Part shown: positions 23,047-30,879 of the stretch, one piece after another
How positions within the stretch are numbered: position 1 is the stretch's first letter
Layout: each line of letters begins with the position of its first letter
Assembly (NCBI GenBank): GCA_021399435.1
Contig: JAJTUP010000187.1
Span: 1 to 35,644, forward strand
DNA: 35,644 nt
DNA from: Diaporthe sp. PMI_573
Taxonomy: Eukaryota; Ascomycota; Sordariomycetes; Diaporthales; Diaporthaceae
Reading direction: 5' to 3'
Position numbers and translations under genes: made by a program
Notes under the pieces: generated by a model
What the model saw: the letters and a program-made list of their open reading frames with translations, nothing else
Told to the model about the DNA's origin: nothing
The model's database searches: none

Positions 23047-23154
23047 AGACTAGTGCAATGGCTTCTAAACACACGTGGTAGCAGAGTACACACAGTTGAA
23101 TAAAATCAGTTGGAAAACACAATGATAGGTCTTTTAACCTCATACCAAGGAGGG

Positions 23155-23830
23155 AAATAGAATATATATAGTATCTATTTAGATACCTAAATAGATAGTA
23201 AAAGAAATTTATTTACATTTTTAATAATAATATAAAATTTATATATTGAAATAAATTGATTTAACTCTATATCTAAATAGAATATATTTAGTACCTATTT
23301 AGATATCTAAATAGATAGTAAAGAATTCTATTTAGATATTAAATAAAAGTTTTTTAAAAAAAATTAAAATAAGCTTTATTAAAGATATATCTAAATAAAA
23401 TATATATAGTACCTATTTAGATATCTAAATAGATATTAAAAGAATTTTATTTAGATACTAAATAGAAATCTCTTAAAAAAAGTAAAATAAGCTTTATTAA
23501 AGATATATCTAAATAGAATATATATAGTATCTATTTAGATACCTAAATAGATATTAAAAGAATTTTATTTAGATTTTTAATAATAATATAAAATTTATAT
23601 AATAAAATTAATTAATTTAACTCCATATTTAAATAAAATATATTTAGTACCTATTTAGATATCTAAATAGATATTAAAAGAATTCTATTTAGATATTTAA
23701 TTAAAGTTTTAATCTGTTTTAAAAACTTAAAAATTTATTTTAAGTCTATATTTAACATCTAAATAAAATTCCTACTAGCACTATTTAGACATCTAAATAC
23801 ACTCTCAACTAATCTATTTAGACATTCAGT
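23155..23830. repeat. AT-rich satellite array 3
   Basis: Palindromic cores begin at 23296, 23414, 23532 (one mismatch) and 23652, a period of 118-120 bp. The last, shorter motifs run to about 23828, only about 140 bp before the start codon of gene C. The unit is the same family as arrays 1 and 2. Confidence 0.88.
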
Positions 23831-23968
23831 AGATTCATTTATTGATCTTTGTTGTTTGTAGTCCTAGGTGGAACCAGAGACATCCCTCCCCCTCCTTGAC
23901 CCAAACTTTACACTCTACAATTGTCACCCACCATCACACTTCTTAACACAACAAGAAAAACCACAAGA
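23831..23968 (+). promoter_or_regulatory. Upstream region and leader of gene C
   Basis: Pyrimidine-rich tract at about 23880-23897, then a CA-rich leader (CACCCACCATCACACTTC) directly before the ATG, as is common before fungal start codons. No TATA or CCAAT box seen. Confidence 0.4.
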
Positions 23969-26152
23969 ATGGCAATATTTCAACACAAACATGCCAAAGT
24001 CTGCTCTACGGGCTTCGTCGTCAGCCTTGCTGTTGACGCCCTCGCAGATGATCGCGGCCAGCCTGTCGCATGCGTCCTCATGAACGCGGCTGAAGTCGCC
24101 ATCTTCCAGCACGAGGTGGCCTCGACAAAAGCCGTTCCTGCAGACAGACTCGCCATCCCCGCTGAGCCCAAAGACTTCTGGGCAGACGACAGGGGCAAGC
24201 TGTGGCTCATGACCTACGCCCAGCTGAGCCAGGTCCTCGCCGTACCCGACGCCCGACCCAAGGACGATCTGATACTGCTCCTCCACATGGGCTGCGGGGA
24301 GTACACGCGGGACATTGTCAAGGGCAGCCACGACTTGTCGAAATGGGCGTCGGGCTTTGAGGACGGCTTTCAGAAACCCATCATCTGGGTGTACACCATC
24401 TCGAACATCGAGGAGTCCATCTACTGCGACGTCCCCGCCACGCGCCGCAGCACGATCGGGATCCAGGGCCCGAGAGCCCTCGAGTGGCTGCAGCCCGAGG
24501 GCTTCGACGGTGTCATTGCCCAAATGCAACAGGAGAACGCCGCCTACATGGAGCTCCGCAAGAACACGCTAGAGGCACGGCAGCACCCTGTGCAGGGCCT
24601 CGTGCACACGAACCGTGCCGTCATATTTGCACCGAGGGGCAAGCTGCTCGAGGCCTGCGACAGGAACAACACCACGCACGTGTCAAACATCCAGCTCAAA
24701 TGCAACATGACCAACACGCAGCTGACCAGGTGGGTCGAGCTCCTCCTGCAGGACCAGCACGACACCAAGACGTTCGTCGTCGGGTCTGACGTTGGCGCCA
24801 TCGGCACCGTCCACAACCTTGGCAGGGTCCTGGTGCTCCCGGTCAAGGAGGGATGGTTTTTTGACAGGCGCATCTCTCGCGTGGTGTTCCGGAAGGACAT
24901 TCCCATGTCGCAGGCCGAGGTGCGCTACGCCTGCCGGGCCGCCTGCGTCCCCAGCGACACGGACAACAATCAGGTCGTCTCCATCTTCGCCACCAAGGAC
25001 GAGTTCAACAGGTTACCCCTGACCCCGACAGACCCGCTGGCATTCACGGCCGACCTCCCCGCTGTCCTCCTGGACTTCTGCGACCACTCATATTTTGACG
25101 TCGGCCGGGCCCCACCGATCCGGCTCCCCAGCGACAAGAGGATGGTCGACGAGTACCTGAGGAGACTGGAGATGAGGGGCCTCACCGAGAGGCACGGCGG
25201 CCCGCTCACACAGCTGGGCAAGCTCACCGCCTGGTGGTACCAGAGCGGCGGCATCCGTGACTTTGACGTGGCGAACCTGCTGGCGGGTGCTTGCACGGCC
25301 CAGCACGCCAGGGCCAGCGCCCTCGTGCAGGTCGCTGCCGTGCTCTACCAGCCTGACTCCTCGTTGATGTCACCCCTCGCGTCCTTGCTGGAGTTTCAGG
25401 CCCCAGAGGGTACGCTCCCCGACCTTGAGGGGCTTCTCGTGGAGGAAGTGGATGGCGTGCGGGAAATGGCAGGCTTTGCCCTGAGTTACGTCGCAAGGGG
25501 CCCGATCTGGGTCGCAATGGCCGTCTGGGCGAGCCGCAGGTTGGTCATGCGGCAGGCGGACATGTCCGAGGCCGCCGACGTGAGCATATGCGACAGCGTG
25601 CTGCTGCTCTCGCAAAAGACGCTCTACAGGATTCAGGAGAACTGGAAGACCATGAACAATGCGTGGACCAGTGGCCTGGGTCGCCCAATGGTCAGCCAGA
25701 ACCCAACCATCGATGCGCAAGACTTCTTGTTCATCGAGGAGTCCATCGTGCGCGTGTGGATGCACAACCTGGTCCTGGTCGGCATGGAAGGCTCCGGGCT
25801 GGGCGCTTTCGCATATGACCTCGTGTCCGGGGCCCCCATCGAGAGGCGGGCTCGAGATCCTGTGAACTGGGCCGAGCTCGCAGCGCAAGAAGATGCGGAG
25901 CCTTCCGAGGGGCACCCATATACTGGGGTCTTTGCCGTCTACACAGCCCTGGACAGAAACACGGCGCCAGGTGGGAGCATCGAGTACGTCCCAGCAGAAA
26001 ATCCCACCTTTGTTTCCACGAGGGCAGTCCGTCACGTCCTCCGAGACTTGGCCAGCAGGAAGGCTCGGAACGGGTACCGCCCGCCTAGATGGCAAGACCT
26101 GCTGCGCACCCAGTACCCAATCCAGTGCGAGCCGGGCCAAGGATGGTCTTGA
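23969..26152 (+). CDS. Gene C: degenerate DEAH-helicase-like protein (727 aa), paralogue of gene A
   Basis: The frame is open upstream to a TTG, but the first ATG is at 23969 (CAAGAATGG). No intron is needed. The order of blocks resembles a DEAH-type helicase and matches gene A: a motif Ia-like PVACVLMNAAEVAIF near 32-46; LLLHMGCGEYTRDI at 103-116 where the DEAH box should be; WVYTIS at 140-145 for SAT; AVIFAPRGKLLEAC near 217-230, like the start of the second RecA fold; a motif V-like block at 269-291; YACRAACV near 320 for QRxGRxGR; an HA2-like winged helix (YLRRLEMRGLTERHGGPLTQLGKL) around 396-420; and GVFAVYTALDR near 653, like the OB fold. No Walker A is visible. It is probably a non-catalytic relative, perhaps an RNA-binding scaffold. 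The helicase kinship is a by-eye inference; similarity to A is low and mainly positional. Confidence 0.7.
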   Translation: MAIFQHKHAKVCSTGFVVSLAVDALADDRGQPVACVLMNAAEVAIFQHEVASTKAVPADRLAIPAEPKDFWADDRGKLWLMTYAQLSQVLAVPDARPKDDLILLLHMGCGEYTRDIVKGSHDLSKWASGFEDGFQKPIIWVYTISNIEESIYCDVPATRRSTIGIQGPRALEWLQPEGFDGVIAQMQQENAAYMELRKNTLEARQHPVQGLVHTNRAVIFAPRGKLLEACDRNNTTHVSNIQLKCNMTNTQLTRWVELLLQDQHDTKTFVVGSDVGAIGTVHNLGRVLVLPVKEGWFFDRRISRVVFRKDIPMSQAEVRYACRAACVPSDTDNNQVVSIFATKDEFNRLPLTPTDPLAFTADLPAVLLDFCDHSYFDVGRAPPIRLPSDKRMVDEYLRRLEMRGLTERHGGPLTQLGKLTAWWYQSGGIRDFDVANLLAGACTAQHARASALVQVAAVLYQPDSSLMSPLASLLEFQAPEGTLPDLEGLLVEEVDGVREMAGFALSYVARGPIWVAMAVWASRRLVMRQADMSEAADVSICDSVLLLSQKTLYRIQENWKTMNNAWTSGLGRPMVSQNPTIDAQDFLFIEESIVRVWMHNLVLVGMEGSGLGAFAYDLVSGAPIERRARDPVNWAELAAQEDAEPSEGHPYTGVFAVYTALDRNTAPGGSIEYVPAENPTFVSTRAVRHVLRDLASRKARNGYRPPRWQDLLRTQYPIQCEPGQGWS

Positions 26153-26589
26153 CGACCCAGGAAGGCGGCCTAGACGAAGGGTGTGGGATCTGTAGGGACG
26201 AGCTTACCGGGAGAGGTATCCCTAGGAATGCCTGATAGATGCTCCTGATAGACTTAATTAATCACTTTCGTGCTGCGTGGCCACTCCTACAGCTTTGCTA
26301 TTGGAACTATGATACTGTGGTTGATGCCATTCGTGATTACGTTTAATGCTACGCGAGTGCAGTAGGAGCATGAGCCTGCAACAGCAGCGCGGGATCCTCC
26401 CAGGGCTATGTAGAGCGCATCATGTGTCCAAGTCTTTGGGTATGTCATGGGCAAGTCACCACATCAAGTCATTAGATCATCTCGTCAAGTCACCAGGGCA
26501 ATAAATCATCAAGTTACCAAGTCATACAATCATTCATTGAGATGTGAATACTTGAAGAGCACTATCAGTGCTCACTTCTCTCCGTCGCT
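26153..26589. other. Convergent spacer between genes C and D
   Basis: About 440 bp between two stop codons facing each other. It contains imperfect repeats of a CATCAAGTCA type at about 26460-26530 and one AATAAA at about 26500. No coding capacity is evident; it should hold the transcript ends of both genes. Confidence 0.5.
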
Positions 26590-28647
26590 TCATTCAATGA
26601 GCTCCACAAAACCAGGCATCTCAGGGTTGATTGACTGAGTCATTTCCACCTCCCGGCCCGCAGACTCCGCGTTGGGACCTGGCTGGGTTGTGGAAGTCGG
26701 CGCCTGTGCAGGCTCTGTAGGCTGTGGCGGGCTCGCCATCGTGCGAAAGTCTGACGAGGCGGCTTGAGCACTTGAAGCTTGGCCACCCTGGCCCGCCATC
26801 TGCATGAAGTCTTGTGCCGCGGCTTGGCTGGCATGCCACTCTGCTTGGCCACCCTGGCTCGCCATCTGCATGAAGTCTTGTGCCGCGGCTTGGCTGGCAT
26901 CCCACTCTGCTTGGCCTGTACTTGCATTTCTCTGTGTCGAGAAAAAGCTCGACGCAGGGGGCATTGTGCCCGCCGTCCACGGGGGAAATTGTGGCTGCTG
27001 GGGCTGCTGGGGCTGCTGGGGCTGCTGGGGCTGCTGGGGCTGCTGAGCATCAACCCGTGGTTCTTGAGGCTGTGGGCTCTCTGCAGCGGGGGTCTTGTCA
27101 ACTTCCATCTTTTCAGACGTCCGCGGGCGGTCATTGGGGTCGAAACACTGGCGCGGGAAATCTGGCAGTCCATTTGTTACAAAGTTCGCCCAGCTTGTCC
27201 GCGCAGCGATCTGCTCGACAGGAGAGGGGGGCAGCGTCGTGAGGTCTGGTTGTGCATAGTTAAAGCCATTCCATGGCTTTATCTGCTGAGCATCCAGCTC
27301 GCGCTGCTCTTTGGCAAAGGCTTTGGTCCATGGCATCATGTTGCCGAGCGAGATGAGGAGTGGCGAGTCGGGGTGTCGCCTCGTGGCCTCGCGGAGAACA
27401 TCTATCCAGCAGACCAGCTGGGTGCGGACTGGGGTCTTCCTCAGTCTCCCATGAACCAGGGCTGCGAAGAACAGACCGAGTTGGTTTTCCGTTAGATTTG
27501 CGAGGTCCCCAAACGTGAGACGACGGTCTTTGCCCCATTGGTGGCTGTAGAGCACAGTCTGGACTTCGGGGCAGTCATCGAACCGATGTCCGCGGGAACC
27601 AGCCGCATTCGGCTTTTTGCCAGCGAAAGTGTCACAGACTGGGCACGCCGGCAGGTCCCCGTGTACTGGGTTCGGTGGCCCAACGCAATCACGAACCGTG
27701 TGGCTTGTCTGGCCACAGTTGAGACAAGGGTGTTGTCCTTGACCTTGAACTGGAGGCTGAGCCTGTGCCTGAGCCTGAGCCTGTGCTTGAGCCTGAGCCT
27801 GAGCCTGAGCCGTAGCCGTTCCGGGCTTCTGTCTCCTACCCTTCTTTGTCGAGACCACAAGGCCATGTTTCGACTGTGAAGTTTGTGAGACCTGTCTGGC
27901 CGGTGTAGACTCTGACATGAGAGGCACGCGTGTCATCGCGATTCTGATCTCGCAGTCGCCGTCGTCCATGGCTTGAAGGTGGCCCACCTGAGCAATGACT
28001 ACATCGTTGGCCCTGTCCCCACGCGTCCTGGCCATTGTCGTATTGGGGTCGTGGGTCTGGGAAACGATATTCATCTTGCTTGGCTGTGCCTTGAGCTCGA
28101 TCTTTGGGACGCTCCCGTCTCCGTTGTCAGACACGATAACCTCGTCGGCCGTGAACAACTCGACGGGCCTCTGCTGCACCTGCTTGGCAGAGCTTTCGGC
28201 GTGTTGAGGGTTCTTTGGTGCCCGAGGCGTCATCTGCTGCTGGCCAGTTGAGAACGGCATGTTGGAGAAGCCGGCCGTGGGCTGCACGTGGTAGCCAGGA
28301 ACATATCCGCCTGGGAGGGGCACATGCTGCGGTTGCGGCTGCTGCCACTGCGGGTACTGCGGCGCAAAGGATGTGCTGCTCACCGCGGACGGGAAGAAAC
28401 CGGGCTGGCTGCCAGCAAATGGCATGCCCATGGGCGCGTAGATGGCAGGGTTGGCCATCTGCGGATGGCCAAACCCAAAGCCTGGCTGCGCAGGTGGTCC
28501 CATCGCCGGCGAGCTGCCTGGCTGGGGATCAGCTCGGCGCTTCTTGTGCCCGCTGGGGCCGCCGTCCGTGTTGGCCGGTAGCAGGGTGCGCTTGCGCTTG
28601 CTGCTGTTGTTGGTTTTGTTGTTGTTGTTATTGTTGTTGTTGGACAT
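26590..28647 (-). CDS. Gene D: gag-like low-complexity protein with two zinc-knuckle-like motifs (685 aa)
   Basis: The ATG at 28647 (TCAAAATGTCC) is chosen; the frame is open 30 codons further to a GTG. The protein opens with poly-Asn and a basic KRKR segment (a likely nuclear signal), then a Pro/Gly/Gln-rich stretch of about 150 residues. An Ala-Gln repeat (about ten AQ units) precedes CLNCGQTSHTVRDC at about 306-320, a perfect CX2CX4HX4C knuckle. A second CPVC...HRFDDC motif with an enlarged loop follows at about 335-360. A predicted helical part, about 365-460, holds FFAALVHGRLRKTPVRTQL. The tail has a (PQQ)n run and three repeats of about 22 residues with the core ASQAAAQDFMQMA. Zinc knuckles bind single-stranded nucleic acid, so a gag-like or RNA-binding role is plausible. 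There is no protease or polymerase. Not assigned to a named family. Confidence 0.72.
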   Translation of the reverse strand: MSNNNNNNNNKTNNSSKRKRTLLPANTDGGPSGHKKRRADPQPGSSPAMGPPAQPGFGFGHPQMANPAIYAPMGMPFAGSQPGFFPSAVSSTSFAPQYPQWQQPQPQHVPLPGGYVPGYHVQPTAGFSNMPFSTGQQQMTPRAPKNPQHAESSAKQVQQRPVELFTADEVIVSDNGDGSVPKIELKAQPSKMNIVSQTHDPNTTMARTRGDRANDVVIAQVGHLQAMDDGDCEIRIAMTRVPLMSESTPARQVSQTSQSKHGLVVSTKKGRRQKPGTATAQAQAQAQAQAQAQAQAQPPVQGQGQHPCLNCGQTSHTVRDCVGPPNPVHGDLPACPVCDTFAGKKPNAAGSRGHRFDDCPEVQTVLYSHQWGKDRRLTFGDLANLTENQLGLFFAALVHGRLRKTPVRTQLVCWIDVLREATRRHPDSPLLISLGNMMPWTKAFAKEQRELDAQQIKPWNGFNYAQPDLTTLPPSPVEQIAARTSWANFVTNGLPDFPRQCFDPNDRPRTSEKMEVDKTPAAESPQPQEPRVDAQQPQQPQQPQQPQQPQQPQFPPWTAGTMPPASSFFSTQRNASTGQAEWDASQAAAQDFMQMASQGGQAEWHASQAAAQDFMQMAGQGGQASSAQAASSDFRTMASPPQPTEPAQAPTSTTQPGPNAESAGREVEMTQSINPEMPGFVELIE

Positions 28648-29726
28648 TTTGAATGACAAGCGTGCTTGATCAATTGAAAATGAAGACTGCACACAATTAT
28701 CAGCACTTTTGAGGTCAAATTGGGCCGTTATTCTCACGAGAATGACTTACTGGTGGTATGGTGGGGGTTGGTGTGGAAGAGAGAAAGGAAGGGTGTGAAG
28801 CTGCAGTCGAAGTTGACTTGTTTTGTGTCGTCCCTGGGCGCGCACCATTGACCCACTTTTCTCCCACCTCAGAGCTCCTTGTCCCAGTCAATTCAGGTCA
28901 GCCAGACGGAGGGGTAGCTTCAATGTCTTTGTATTTTTTTTTAATTTTTTTTTATTTGTGAGAGCAGCTGCAGTGCGGGCTACAGGAACAAGAGGGGGAG
29001 ATGGCTGGCAGGCTGCCGAATCTACGCTTCAATTTCCATGAGAAACACATCGAATGTGAGCAGTTCCAGACTCGAGTGAATGAACCCATTGAGTGACTCT
29101 GGTGACAGTGGCACATTTTCTCTCGTGGTCTAGCTTCCACCCATCCTGCCTGTCTCGCCTCGCCGTCAAATCTTCAACAAGGGCATCCGTCCTTCCCTCG
29201 AGGTCTCAACATTTTGTGGTGAGGGGATACGTCGAGGGTCTCGTCACCTGCCCGAGGATGCTCGAATGTCTAGACATGGCTTCAACTGGCCATTCTGATG
29301 CTGATGCCAGGTCCCTAATGTAGACTTCTGCTGCATGTTTTGCATTGGACCATCCTGCTGAAACTACTCCCCGAGCGACAACATACTAAGCCGCTGGCAA
29401 TGAACCAGAGCAACCCATGTCTATACCCAGGCTCTCCAGTAATCAGATACAAAGCCCTCGAGTGAGGCATTGGGAGAGAAGAATATGCTAGAAGACCGCA
29501 TGATTGCAGTCCCGTCGTAATGTCACCTCAGTCTGTCCTCGGACTGGGCTGGGTTGTTGACTTGTTGACTTGGATCTTGTCGGTCTCACGGGGAGAACTC
29601 AACACTAGCGGAATCACTCTACTCAGACAGCTACTCGATGCAAAATCAGTTGAATCCTCAGGAGACTTGTGCTGAAAACCGCAAGTGGCAGCTTTGGTGG
29701 CGGGGTGTCGTCCAGAGCTCCGCGGA
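28648..29726. promoter_or_regulatory. Divergent intergenic region between genes D and E
   Basis: About 1.1 kb of balanced composition between two genes pointing away from each other. T-rich runs lie at about 28936-28960. Several open frames of 60-76 codons on both strands lack recognisable content. The region should hold the gene D promoter, but no TATA or CCAAT box near gene D stands out. Confidence 0.4.
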
Positions 29727-29786
29727 CTGGCCAATCAGGAGCTCCACCCACTTACACGCGGCGGCGAGGCTGGCCAATCAGGAGCT
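29727..29786 (+). promoter_or_regulatory. Two CCAAT-box direct repeats upstream of gene E
   Basis: The 17-mer CTGGCCAATCAGGAGCT occurs at 29727-29743 and 29770-29786, 43 bp apart and about 190-250 bp before the gene E ATG. Both contain CCAATCA, the site of the HAP/CBF complex in fungi. A pyrimidine tract at 29857-29889 lies between these and the leader. Confidence 0.5.
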
Positions 29787-29893
29787 GAGCTGTCGCGTCT
29801 CTCAGCTCGCACCCCGCCGGTTGACTTGTGCCTGAATGAAACTCACGAGATTGACGTTTTTGCCTCTCTTTTTTGCCTCTCTTCTTTCCAACA

Positions 29894-29976
29894 ACACCAC
29901 ACCACACCACACCACACCACACCACACCGCACCGCACCGCACCGCACAGCACCGCACCACATCACATCACATCACA
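29894..29976 (+). repeat. ACACC/GCACC microsatellite in the gene E leader
   Basis: Pentanucleotide repeats of CACAC, then CGCAC, then ATCAC run directly into the ATG at 29977. They are translatable as His/Thr/Pro repeats from an ATG at 29836, but the composition fits a CA-rich untranslated leader better. Confidence 0.7.
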
Positions 29977-30879
29977 ATGCTTCCTCCAAAATCCCAAAAT
30001 TCAAAAAAAAATCCCCAACAGGCGACCATGAAAACGTCTTTTGACTTGGTCTGTGCCAGATCTCACTGGCGCCACCGCAGCACCATCGACATGGTCTTGG
30101 AAGGCCTCAAAAAGTCCCAGCCGCTGTCTGACCAAGCTGAGTCGGTACAGCAAAGCCTGATGGACGAGGCCAAAGGCATGATGGAAGGCTTCCTCTTGCG
30201 ACAGACCACGAGGTCAAGCAGGCCCTTTTCCGCCGAGTACTTCGCGGAAAGCTGGGACTATCTCCTGTGGTCTCGGTATAGTAAGTCTGGATTCCCGTCC
30301 TATCACCAATCTCCACGCGATTTGGGCAACTTGATGCGGCTGACACTAGAGTTTACAGATGTCAAGCGCGGGATCGACGATCGCTTCCCATTCGATTACC
30401 CCGAGTACGGAACTGAGCACGTCGGCACTCCCGCGCCAGAGCATGTTCGCATCATGGGGTCCCAGGAACCAGTTGCGCAGACCGTCGCCGGCCCCTCCGG
30501 GTCACCACCCGCGCCAGTCCACTCGCCGCCTCAGGCCAAGGACAACGCAAAGGTGCAAGCAGGCCTGGCTGACGTGACTGAGGGCTTGGGCAAGATGCGG
30601 CTGCCTCGGACTATGTTAGCTGAGCTTTCCAAGGGAGGCTCCTCGCGGGCCCCCAGTTTCTTCCCGGCAGAGGAGGTCGACTGGACAAACCCGTCGCCCT
30701 CGGCCTCCCCGTCGCTCTGGGCCTCCCCGTCGCCCCCGGCCTTCCCAGAGCCCCCGCTGCTCCGGCCCAACCTGCCCCCCCCCGCCTCCACCGCGTCGCC
30801 TTCCTTCGCCGACAGTGCCAATGTCGAACGAGCAACGGCGAGATATGTACAAGGGCGCGGTTCTCGCAACGGACGATGA
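29977..30879 (+). CDS. Gene E, upstream frame (300 aa), hypothetical
   Basis: The start at 29977 follows the CA-rich leader (ATCACAATGC). An in-frame ATG at 29836 would add 47 residues, a hydrophobic start followed by His/Thr/Pro repeats, and is less likely. Residues about 18-130 look folded and helical (TIDMVLEGLKKSQPL, FAESWDYLLWSRYSKSGF). The rest is rich in Pro, Ser and Ala up to SPSASPSLWASPSPP. No known domain recognised. The frame ends inside the next one, which begins 59 bp earlier in the +1 frame, so this may be the first part of one longer protein joined by an intron, a frameshift or a corrected base in the C9 run at 30775-30783. Confidence 0.6.
   Translation: MLPPKSQNSKKNPQQATMKTSFDLVCARSHWRHRSTIDMVLEGLKKSQPLSDQAESVQQSLMDEAKGMMEGFLLRQTTRSSRPFSAEYFAESWDYLLWSRYSKSGFPSYHQSPRDLGNLMRLTLEFTDVKRGIDDRFPFDYPEYGTEHVGTPAPEHVRIMGSQEPVAQTVAGPSGSPPAPVHSPPQAKDNAKVQAGLADVTEGLGKMRLPRTMLAELSKGGSSRAPSFFPAEEVDWTNPSPSASPSLWASPSPPAFPEPPLLRPNLPPPASTASPSFADSANVERATARYVQGRGSRNGR

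Noticed and set aside
26779..27495. 238-codon plus-strand frame opposite gene D
   Set aside because: Its repeats (GLLGLLGLL) are the antisense reading of the (PQQ)n DNA; the zinc knuckles are on the other strand.
29836..29976. N-terminal signal peptide for gene E from ATG 29836
   Set aside because: The hydrophobic start is followed by His/Thr/Pro repeats encoded by a CA microsatellite typical of leaders; the ATG at 29977 has the better context.
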